A stretch of DNA of 57,338 bases from a virus. The DNA is taken from the IMG/VR virus record IMGVR_UViG_3300017605_000570, positions 1 to 57,338 of that record. One strand, given 5' to 3'. The notes under the pieces were generated by a model. That model worked only from the letters and a program-made list of their open reading frames with translations, had not been told where the DNA came from and ran no database searches. Positions 15,171 through 20,410 of this stretch are shown in pieces; within the stretch, counting starts at the first letter, position 1, and each line of letters starts with the position of its first letter. The position numbers were made by a program, and so were the translations under genes.

Positions 15171-15251
15171 TCATTTGATCGTCAGCACCAGCGCCATAGG
15201 CGTTAGCGCCACGATCAGCGGGCAGATTGAGAGAAGCAGATCGAGAAACAT
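15171..15251 (-). CDS. Array gene 9: membrane micropeptide, 26 aa
   Basis: Very short ORF (MFLDLLLSICPLIVALTPMA at the start) that is almost entirely one hydrophobic span. It has its own GAGGTG site and is flanked by its own pair of ribozymes, which argues that it is a real gene rather than chance. TGA abuts E15. Could be a toxin-like or regulatory membrane peptide. Confidence 0.5.
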   Translation of the reverse strand: MFLDLLLSICPLIVALTPMALVLTIK

Positions 15252-15265
15252 AGCTGCACCTCACT

Positions 15266-15326
15266 GGCTGCTCATCAGGCCGCGGGAACCACCCCGCGAC
15301 GACCAGGCCGCAAGGCCTGGTTTCGC
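15266..15326 (-). ncRNA. Hammerhead ribozyme E16 (type II)
   Basis: Stem III CCAGGCC/GGCCUGG with UUGC loop; GUC, cleavage between 15301 and 15300; stem I GUCGCGGG/CCCGCGGC, loop GUGGUU; flank GCAGCC. Confidence 0.94.
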
Positions 15327-15327
15327 T

Positions 15328-15645
15328 TCAGTCGACGACGTTGAACTCGGCAATGCAAAAGTCGCGCTTGTACGTGCCCGCGCGCTCCTCTTTCTGGCCG
15401 CCGCGATCGGAACCGAAGAACATCCGATATCCAGCGTCCATTTTCGCCACCTCATCGCGCGACATGCGGGCATGACTCGCGAAACTCGGGGGGCGATACG
15501 CCGACAGCCATTTGCGCTTGGCAGGCTTTGCCTTTTTGAGCTTGCGCGTGCGCGGTGCAGGCTTGGCAATCTTGTCAGGCTTGCACCATGCGAAGCGAGC
15601 CGCGAAGTCGGACTCGCAGTGATTCAACGGCACGAATTGTCCCAT
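15328..15645 (-). CDS. Array gene 8: basic protein, 105 aa
   Basis: Lys/Arg-rich centre (TRKLKKAKPAKRKWLSAYRP, about 33-52) between two less charged parts; probably nucleic-acid-binding. Unknown family. ATG behind GAGGTGA. Confidence 0.62.
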   Translation of the reverse strand: MGQFVPLNHCESDFAARFAWCKPDKIAKPAPRTRKLKKAKPAKRKWLSAYRPPSFASHARMSRDEVAKMDAGYRMFFGSDRGGQKEERAGTYKRDFCIAEFNVVD

Positions 15646-15659
15646 AGTCTCACCTCATT

Positions 15660-15718
15660 GGCTGCTCATCAGTAGCCGGGCACCACCCCGGCTAGACGGG
15701 CCTCGCGGCCCGTTTCGC
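15660..15718 (-). ncRNA. Hammerhead ribozyme E17 (type II)
   Basis: Stem III CGGGCC/GGCCCG with GCGA cap; GUC, cleavage between 15695 and 15694; stem I UAGCCGGG/CCCGGCUA (perfect), loop GUGGUG; flank GCAGCC. Confidence 0.95.
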
Positions 15719-15930
15719 TATGCGCTGAACACGACGGTTTCGCCGTCGATAGTGTGCGCCGCGCGCTTGCTCAGCAATTCGTGCGCGGCTTGCTCCGGAA
15801 TCTTCCACCCATCGCACAGCACGCGCACCATGTTGGCGCGGTCCCGCTTGAAGGCGTAGCCGTTGATTGCCCATGCGACGATGCCGGGCGCGTAGATCAT
15901 CGGCGACGAACCGAGGCGATATGTCTGCAT
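15718..15930 (-). CDS. Array gene 7, 70 aa, unknown
   Basis: MQTYRLGSSPMIYAPGIVAW start, then a helical part (EQAAHELLSKRA) and a short strand end. ATG behind GGGTGA. Unknown function; TAG overlaps E17 by one base. Confidence 0.62.
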   Translation of the reverse strand: MQTYRLGSSPMIYAPGIVAWAINGYAFKRDRANMVRVLCDGWKIPEQAAHELLSKRAAHTIDGETVVFSA

Positions 15931-15947
15931 GTGTTCACCCTTTTTTC

Positions 15948-16017
15948 GGCTGCTCATCAGGCACCAGGCACCACCCTGGCACGACCGCGCGCGACCTTTC
16001 GGCCGCGCGGGTTTCGC
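15948..16017 (-). ncRNA. Hammerhead ribozyme E18 (type II)
   Basis: Longer stem III (CCCGCGCGGCC paired with GGUCGCGCGCGG, bulged, GAAA cap); GUC, cleavage between 15983 and 15982; stem I GUGCCAGG/CCUGGUGC, loop GUGGUG; flank GCAGCC. Confidence 0.9.
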
Positions 16018-16173
16018 TCATCTGTAGGCCACAAACTGATAGGCCAGCACCGCGGACACACCGCCGGAGAACAGCGCCATAGCGACGTTCCCATCTACCA
16101 GGTTACTTGCGCAGACTAGCGCGTTCACCAGGAGCACAGCGACGTGAACCACGGTTTCGGTTGTCGACCACAT
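16018..16173 (-). CDS. Array gene 6: small membrane protein, 51 aa
   Basis: MWSTTETVVHVAVLLVNALV start; two hydrophobic segments (about 8-24 and 28-47). ATG behind GAGGTGA, TGA abutting E18. Function unknown. Confidence 0.58.
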   Translation of the reverse strand: MWSTTETVVHVAVLLVNALVCASNLVDGNVAMALFSGGVSAVLAYQFVAYR

Positions 16174-16188
16174 TGACTCACCTCATTT

Positions 16189-16245
16189 GGCTGCTCATCA
16201 GGCGCCAGCAACCACGCTGACGCGACCGGCCGAAGCCGGTTTCGC
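16189..16245 (-). ncRNA. Hammerhead ribozyme E19 (type II)
   Basis: Stem III CCGGC/GCCGG with UUCG cap; GUC, cleavage between 16224 and 16223; stem I GCGUCAGC/GCUGGCGC, loop GUGGUU; flank GCAGCC. Confidence 0.94.
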
Positions 16246-16455
16246 TTAGGTGATCTTGATGGTCGCATCCGTGTCCGCTTGCGCGGGCACGTCTACGCTC
16301 ACCTCCTGAACCGTCGGCTCGGGCACCTCGACCGTGAACACGACCTTGCGGATCGGCTGCTCATTGTCGAGATCGTCGTGGCTTTCGTTGCCGTCCACCA
16401 CGGCGCGGGTGTTGCCATCGCCGTCAACCCAGATTTCAATCGTCAGAGATGCCAT
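16246..16455 (-). CDS. Array gene 5: acidic protein, 69 aa
   Basis: MASLTIEIWVDGDGNTRAVV start; Asp/Glu-rich and beta-strand-like throughout (VVFTVEVPEPTVQEVSVDV). ATG 16455 was chosen over a longer reading that crosses the ribozyme. Unknown; strongly acidic beta proteins of this size include DNA mimics, but that is speculation. Confidence 0.62.
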   Translation of the reverse strand: MASLTIEIWVDGDGNTRAVVDGNESHDDLDNEQPIRKVVFTVEVPEPTVQEVSVDVPAQADTDATIKIT

Positions 16456-16471
16456 TGCATAACCCCTTTTC

Positions 16472-16528
16472 GGCTGCTCATCAGGACCGGGCCACCACGC
16501 CCGGCCGACCGGCCGAAGCCGGTTTCGC
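16472..16528 (-). ncRNA. Hammerhead ribozyme E20 (type II)
   Basis: Stem III CCGGC/GCCGG with UUCG cap; GUC, cleavage between 16507 and 16506; stem I GGCCGGGC/GCCCGGUC, loop GUGGUG; flank GCAGCC. Confidence 0.94.
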
Positions 16529-16532
16529 TGGT

Positions 16533-16676
16533 TTATAGCTTGCTCGCGAACCACCGCCCGACCGCTTCAAGGCCGTGCAGGAAGGTTGCGACGCCCACGC
16601 CCACCAATGCGGCGGCAAACGCCGTGATGGATGCGAGCCCCACGCAATAGAAAAAAGCGCTTGCAAACTCTGCCAT
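16533..16676 (-). CDS. Array gene 4: small membrane protein, 47 aa
   Basis: MAEFASAFFYCVGLASITAF start; one long hydrophobic stretch (about 5-34) followed by an amphipathic end. ATG behind AAAAGGG. Unknown function. Confidence 0.55.
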   Translation of the reverse strand: MAEFASAFFYCVGLASITAFAAALVGVGVATFLHGLEAVGRWFASKL

Positions 16677-16692
16677 GTGTTCAACCCTTTTC

Positions 16693-16753
16693 GGCTGCTC
16701 ATCAGGCCGGCGGAACCACCCGCCGACGACCGGGCCTTGCGGCCCGGTTTCGC
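16693..16753 (-). ncRNA. Hammerhead ribozyme E21 (type II)
   Basis: Stem III CCGGGCC/GGCCCGG with GCAA cap; GUC, cleavage between 16728 and 16727; stem I GUCGGCGG/CCGCCGGC, loop GUGGUU; flank GCAGCC. Confidence 0.94.
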
Positions 16754-16945
16754 TTAGCGTCGTCGCCGCGCCAGCCGCACAGGCCAGCACAGCGACCAGG
16801 CAAGGCCAAGCACGAAGCGCTCGACCAGCCAAACGACCACGAGCAACGTGCCCGTGACCGTCCAACCGAATGCGAGCGCCGCTAGGAACACGTAGACCGT
16901 TCCTAGTGCCGGGCCACTGTCGACAACAAAACGAACGATTGACAT
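16754..16945 (-). CDS. Array gene 3: small membrane protein, 63 aa
   Basis: MSIVRFVVDSGPALGTVYVF start; two membrane spans (about 16-45 and 45-57) and a C-terminal RLARRRR that should lie in the cytoplasm. ATG behind GAGGTG; TAA abuts E21. Confidence 0.58.
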   Translation of the reverse strand: MSIVRFVVDSGPALGTVYVFLAALAFGWTVTGTLLVVVWLVERFVLGLAWSLCWPVRLARRRR

Positions 16946-16959
16946 TGAACACCTCGTTT

Positions 16960-17031
16960 AGCTGCTCATCAGGCCATGGGCACCACCCCATGGCGACGCG
17001 CGCGAGCGTTCATGCTCGCGGCGCGTTTCGC
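16960..17031 (-). ncRNA. Hammerhead ribozyme E22 (type II)
   Basis: Long stem III (GCGCCGCGAGC with GCUCGCGCGCGC, AUGAAC loop, one asymmetry); GUC, cleavage between 16995 and 16994; stem I GCCAUGGG/CCCAUGGC, loop GUGGUG; flank GCAGCU, which still pairs G-U with the loop. Confidence 0.9.
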
Positions 17032-17139
17032 ACTCAGCTGTTTCAAGGTGCCGAGTAGATTCCGGAGGCCTACAGCGCAGGAAGCCAGCTAGGCTATGCA
17101 GCTGCGGATATCTCGCGGACGCTCGGCCAATCACCTATC
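17032..17139 (-). pseudogene. Empty slot of the array (decayed gene or spacer)
   Basis: The 108 bases between ribozymes E23 and E22 have an AGGTGA site but no ATG-led frame: the only reads are a 13-codon TTG frame and a GTG frame that runs into E22. All other slots hold a gene. It is either the remnant of a deleted gene or a non-coding processed RNA. Confidence 0.45.
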
Positions 17140-17200
17140 GGCTGCTCATCAGTGCCCGGGCACCACCCCGGACAGACCGGGCGTTGCCGCCCGGTTTCGC
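17140..17200 (-). ncRNA. Hammerhead ribozyme E23 (type II)
   Basis: Stem III CCGGGCG/CGCCCGG with GCAA cap; GUC, cleavage between 17175 and 17174; stem I UGUCCGGG/CCCGGGCA, loop GUGGUG; flank GCAGCC. Confidence 0.94.
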
Positions 17201-17205
17201 TTGGT

Positions 17206-17397
17206 CTAGCGTTCCATCGTTTCGCGGCTTTCGCCGTCGCTCAGGTGCCCACCGTCGCGGATCATACCGCCCGCTAGGTGAAGCCCGAACGCCAGCGCGC
17301 CGCCTACCAGCGCCCAGCCCGGCGAGAAAATCCCGCCGATTGCCGTGCCACCGGAGACGATCAGAACGCTCTGGAGAGTCGCTTTCACGAACTGCAT
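17206..17397 (-). CDS. Array gene 1: small membrane protein, 63 aa
   Basis: First gene of the array. MQFVKATLQSVLIVSGGTAI start; glycine-rich hydrophobic segment(s) at about 9-46, then a charged end (DGESRETMER). ATG 17397 behind GAGGTG. Could be holin-like by shape, but function is unknown. Confidence 0.6.
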   Translation of the reverse strand: MQFVKATLQSVLIVSGGTAIGGIFSPGWALVGGALAFGLHLAGGMIRDGGHLSDGESRETMER

Positions 17398-17413
17398 TGA
17401 ACACCTCGTTTTT

Positions 17414-17518
17414 GGCTGCTCATCAGGCAAGCGGAACCACCCGCTTGCGACGCGATCGACCATTGTGCGTGCAGTTTAAGGCCTCGCGGCCGGCACGCCT
17501 CAGTTAATCGCGTTTCGC
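17414..17518 (-). ncRNA. Hammerhead ribozyme E24 (type II, leader copy)
   Basis: Core intact; GUC, cleavage between 17449 and 17448; stem I GCAAGCGG/CCGCUUGC, loop GUGGUU; flank GCAGCC. Stem III CGCGAU/AUCGCG carries a branched insert of about 55 bases (GCGUGC/GCACGC arm with GGCC-GCGA-GGCC inside). It sits upstream of the first gene, so the leader itself is cut off. Confidence 0.88.
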
Positions 17519-17735
17519 TTCCCGATATCACGGCACATGAGTTGCTTTTGTTCTTCATGCCGTGTCGGATCACCTTCGCCTGCGGCCTCTTGGCTTGCAC
17601 TCTGTCACCACATCCACGTGCTTGGCCGCTGCAGGGACTTACCTGCAGGCAGATGAGTATCTGCCCTTCTTACCGTAGGCCGATCGTGTGTGATTAGGAG
17701 ATTCGCAGGACTGGGTTTTGGATCACCCCGTCAGT
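17519..17735 (-). promoter_or_regulatory. Structured 5' leader of the array
   Basis: About 215 bases between the predicted start site and E24. Holds a CACGGCA/TGCCGTG hairpin (17529-17564) and two abutting perfect hairpins, CTGCAGG/CCTGCAG (17629-17648) and GGCAGAT/ATCTGCC (17648-17665). A short ATG frame starting near 17561 runs into E24 and is not convincing as a gene. Confidence 0.45.
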
Positions 17736-17741
17736 CTCAAT

Positions 17742-17770
17742 AATGTATGCCCAAAATCGGAGAAAGTCAA
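17742..17770 (-). promoter_or_regulatory. Sigma70-like promoter of the array
   Basis: Minus strand TTGACT (17765-17770), 17-bp spacer, TACATT (17742-17747); nearly consensus and the only such match found in this otherwise GC-rich intergenic region. Transcription would start near 17735 and run left through the array. Confidence 0.7.
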
Positions 17771-18061
17771 CCCCCCCAAAAAACAGCGCATTTTCAGGGG
17801 TTTTGAGGCATACGCAAACGGACAAACGCACATCGACTCGACCTCGAGACGCGACCAGGCAACATGAACAAGGGGGGCATAGGGTCCCCCCACCCCCACG
17901 CGGGGGGGGGCTTTAAGGTACTACCAGGCCGGACGAACCTGCGCGGGCCGGGCGCGGCCCCAAAATTTTCCTAGGCGCGCGGTTTTTTTTCAGCCTTGTC
18001 GATCTTGCAAGAGCAACTGCCGGTAATCATATTGATGCGCTTCCAACCGGAGAAACCATCC
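17771..18061. other. Intergenic region with G/C-tract hairpins
   Basis: No gene seen. Contains runs that can pair in competing ways (G6 at about 17873, C6 at about 17889, C5 and a G9-10 run near 17902-17912), a GGGCC/GGCCC hairpin and a T8 run (about 17984-17992). A weak plus promoter may lie near TTGCAA/ATATTG (about 18006-18035). Confidence 0.35.
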
Positions 18062-18265
18062 ATGACAAGGAAGGAGTTTCAGGATCTGTCGGTCGGCGAC
18101 GTGATCCGTCACAAGAGCCAGCCGGCTTTCGCCGGGCAGGGCTACGTGGTGACCGCCACCTTCGGCGACCGCGTCACGGCCGTGCGCACTGCAGACGTAA
18201 CCAACCCCGACGAGTGGGAGCTCGCGGTCAAGATATCGGAGAGGACAATCCCAGGAGTGCAGTAA
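18062..18265 (+). CDS. Small hypothetical protein, 67 aa
   Basis: MTRKEFQDLSVGDVIRHKSQ start behind GGAGA; beta-barrel-like small protein (GDVIRH...GYVVTATFGDRVTAV) reminiscent of SH3-type folds found in phage accessory proteins. First gene of the rightward cluster. Stop overlaps next ATG (TAATG). Confidence 0.62.
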   Translation: MTRKEFQDLSVGDVIRHKSQPAFAGQGYVVTATFGDRVTAVRTADVTNPDEWELAVKISERTIPGVQ

Positions 18266-18486
18266 TGCCGACCGATCCATGGCCTTGCTGGGAATGCCGG
18301 CACAGGCGCGGCCCTGACGCAACGCAGACGTACTCGTGCGGGCGGCCCGTGACCGAGCCGCTCGCGTATTGGGAGCGTCGGCAGCTGGCGACGATCAACC
18401 CGATGTGGCGCAATCTCGGCACCGCCAAACAACTCACGGGCGACTCCGAGAACGATCGCCCCGAGTGCGCATTCGCAACGAAGTGA
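18265..18486 (+). CDS. Small Cys-rich (zinc-ribbon-like) protein, 73 aa
   Basis: CWECRHRRG near residue 8, YSCGRP near 24, and ECAF at the end give four cysteines arranged as in small zinc-binding phage proteins. ATG overlaps the preceding TAA. Function unknown. Confidence 0.6.
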   Translation: MPTDPWPCWECRHRRGPDATQTYSCGRPVTEPLAYWERRQLATINPMWRNLGTAKQLTGDSENDRPECAFATK

Positions 18487-18497
18487 AAGGAGGCCCC

Positions 18498-18689
18498 ATG
18501 CGCATCAACCAACCGTGGATCCGCACCTTCGATGATCTCGGTGAGATTTTTCCCGCAGAGTACCGGGCAGTGCGTCAGCGCGGGCAGATCATCCAGAGCC
18601 TCGACAAGCTGCTGGCAGAGCAGCGCAAGACGAACGCAATCCTCACGAAACCGAGAAAGGTAAACACCCATGGCACCCAAAAGCGCTAA
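18498..18689 (+). CDS. Small hypothetical protein, 63 aa
   Basis: Perfect AAAGGAGG site 7 bases before ATG 18498. Helical middle (QRGQIIQSLDKLLAEQRKTN). Overlaps the next gene by 20 bases. Unknown. Confidence 0.55.
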   Translation: MRINQPWIRTFDDLGEIFPAEYRAVRQRGQIIQSLDKLLAEQRKTNAILTKPRKVNTHGTQKR

Positions 18690-18936
18690 GAAGCCCACCG
18701 CGAAGACCGGCCGCCCGGCCACCTCGACCAACCCGGAGTCGATCGCCCGGCGAGCTCGCTACCAGGCCAAGAAGGATGGCACCGCCCGCCGGCCAGGTCG
18801 GCCTCGGTTGACCGAGGACACGATGGTTCGCCTGGCGCTGCACTTCCCCGAGGCCATGCTGAAGCGCATCGACAAGAAGCGCGGCCAGATCCCGCGAGCC
18901 GCTTTCATCCGCGATGCCGTGGAGAAAAGCCTTTGA
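18670..18936 (+). CDS. Ribbon-helix-helix DNA-binding protein, 88 aa
   Basis: Basic N-terminal arm (KSAKKPTAKTGRP), then LTEDTMVRLALHFPEAMLKR (about 47-66) and an AFIRDAVEKSL end, matching the strand-helix-helix pattern of Arc/CopG repressors. Likely a transcriptional regulator. Confidence 0.65.
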   Translation: MAPKSAKKPTAKTGRPATSTNPESIARRARYQAKKDGTARRPGRPRLTEDTMVRLALHFPEAMLKRIDKKRGQIPRAAFIRDAVEKSL

Positions 18937-19439
18937 GCACTCTGATCCTGATGGCCTGCAGCGGCACGAAGCGACCGGATGGGCGCAAGTCCCAGCCGGC
19001 GCATACGCTTTACGATGGTCCGCTGTGGCAGACGTTGAAGACGCACAAGCCGAAGTCCCTGCCGTGGTCGAACGTGCTGGTGCTGTCGGCGCTGTACGGC
19101 GTGATCCGATCGACCGACGGCATCGGCCCGTACAATGTGAAGATGACGCCTGCGAAGGCGGACCTGCTGTGCGAGCGGGGCGCCTACGGCAAGAACGACC
19201 ACATCGGCACGCTGAAATGGTTGCCGCCGGGGCCTTCGCCGTTCGATCTGGCGTGCGAGGGGACGAAACCATACGACGAGGTGATCGTCGCGGCATCGGG
19301 CGACTATTGGCGCGTGTTCTCGCGCTTCCTGCCGGTGTTCACGCACATGGGCGTCGTGCGCGAGGATGCCGTGGTGCGCGCGACCAAGGGCGGCATAGGT
19401 GAGCAGAGGCAGCAATTAGGGGAGTGGCTACGAGCATGA
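18933..19439 (+). CDS. YaaA/DUF6884-like protein, 168 aa
   Basis: TTG start overlapping the preceding TGA with GGAGAA upstream. LILMACSGTKRPD (about 4-16), LYDGPLWQ and VLVLSALYGVI (about 48-58) match the DUF6884/YaaA-like family, found in phages and near modified-base genes; biochemical role unsettled. The fold has a conserved Cys (ACSGTK). Confidence 0.7.
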   Translation: MSTLILMACSGTKRPDGRKSQPAHTLYDGPLWQTLKTHKPKSLPWSNVLVLSALYGVIRSTDGIGPYNVKMTPAKADLLCERGAYGKNDHIGTLKWLPPGPSPFDLACEGTKPYDEVIVAASGDYWRVFSRFLPVFTHMGVVREDAVVRATKGGIGEQRQQLGEWLRA

Positions 19440-19774
19440 TCATTTATGAGGGCATGCGGTACAAAAGCGGCGCGCAAGTTGTCTGGCACGACGCTGATAG
19501 CCTTCAAGACGCCGGCACATGGTTCGAGCTTCCTCGACGTCTCGATCTGGCCGATCACTCGCCGACAGGATTCGAGTGGGGCTTTTGCGGCAGCGGGCCG
19601 GCGCAGCTGTCACTCGCCTTGCTGGCGCACGCGCTGGGCGATGATGAGCGCGCACTGCGGCTGCACCAGGCGTTCAAATTCAGGCTGATCGGCGGCCTGC
19701 AGGGCGACAATTGGGCGATCTCTCAGAACTTCATCCGACTGATCGCCGACCAGGTAGAAAGGGAGACCAAATGA
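19436..19774 (+). CDS. DUF6166-like protein, 112 aa
   Basis: MIIYEGMRYKSGAQVVWHDA start; LDLADHSPTGFEWGFCGSGP (about 40-59), then AQLSLALLAHALGDDERALR, the hallmark of DUF6166 proteins, which are widespread small proteins of unknown function in phages and mobile DNA. ATGA overlap with the previous gene. Confidence 0.75.
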   Translation: MIIYEGMRYKSGAQVVWHDADSLQDAGTWFELPRRLDLADHSPTGFEWGFCGSGPAQLSLALLAHALGDDERALRLHQAFKFRLIGGLQGDNWAISQNFIRLIADQVERETK

Positions 19775-20082
19775 TCTGGGAAGTTCTGGACAAGCAGGGC
19801 CGGCTGATCGGCCTGGGGCAAGATCTCGTGCCGGCGCACATGATGGAGCACGGCATGGTCGTGCCGCTCGACATCGATGAGCCCGAGCCGGTTTCAATGT
19901 CGCCGACGCGGACCATCACGCGGGTGCTGTTCACCGTTTGGGAGGTCAAGATCAGGCATCCAAGGTGGGGCAACCAGGCTACGCGCTGGTATCTGATCGC
20001 GCCCGACGATATGCCGGAAAAGGCATGGAAGGCGCCGATGCTGACGGACCTGCGGCCGGCCTTCCGCGAGCTCAGGACTTGA
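19771..20082 (+). CDS. Hypothetical protein, 103 aa
   Basis: ATG overlaps the preceding TGA. Beta-rich (TRVLFTVWEVKIRHPRWGN and WYLIAPDDMPEKAW). No family recognised. Last gene of the small rightward cluster; followed by a terminator. Confidence 0.58.
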   Translation: MIWEVLDKQGRLIGLGQDLVPAHMMEHGMVVPLDIDEPEPVSMSPTRTITRVLFTVWEVKIRHPRWGNQATRWYLIAPDDMPEKAWKAPMLTDLRPAFRELRT

Positions 20083-20175
20083 CTCGAATCTTTATTTGAA
20101 CGCATTCAGATCGTCATCACCGCGAGTTGGGCGACCGGAAGAATCACCCATACCCGCGACGGACGGAATGCCGGG

Positions 20176-20214
20176 AGGGCTCTCAGGGAAACCTGGGGGC
20201 CCTTTCGGTTTTCA
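20176..20214 (+). terminator. Intrinsic terminator
   Basis: Hairpin GGGCTCTCAGG/CCTGGGGGCCC with a GAAA loop (11 bp including two U-G) followed by TTTCGGTTTT. Separates the 18-20 kb cluster from the late genes. Confidence 0.6.
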
Positions 20215-20230
20215 GCAACGGAGGATTCCA

Positions 20231-20410
20231 ATGGGCTGCCGATGTGCTGAGCGCGCGAAGCTGCTGAGCCAGGCCGGTCGGGCAATCGCACGCGGCCAGA
20301 TTGGTCGCGCTACCGACCGCCTGAAGCTCACAATGCAGTCGGGCGCCGGCGACGCTGCCAATCTGCGCAAGCAGATGGAAGCCCGCCTGAAGGCGCGAGC
20401 TCGGCGCTAG
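20231..20410 (+). CDS. Small basic protein, 59 aa
   Basis: MGCRCAERAKLLSQAGRAIA start behind GGAGG; Arg-rich, helical, with a CRC motif. Unknown. Immediately precedes the next gene (adjacent codons). Confidence 0.55.
   Translation: MGCRCAERAKLLSQAGRAIARGQIGRATDRLKLTMQSGAGDAANLRKQMEARLKARARR

Noticed and set aside
9936-17518. CRISPR array
   Set aside because: Repeats are longer, vary in both stems, and the intervals are translated genes of differing length with ribosome sites.
9936-17518. Integron attC sites/gene cassettes
   Set aside because: No attC core sites (GTTRRRY/RYYYAAC) or integrase; the conserved bases are those of the hammerhead core.
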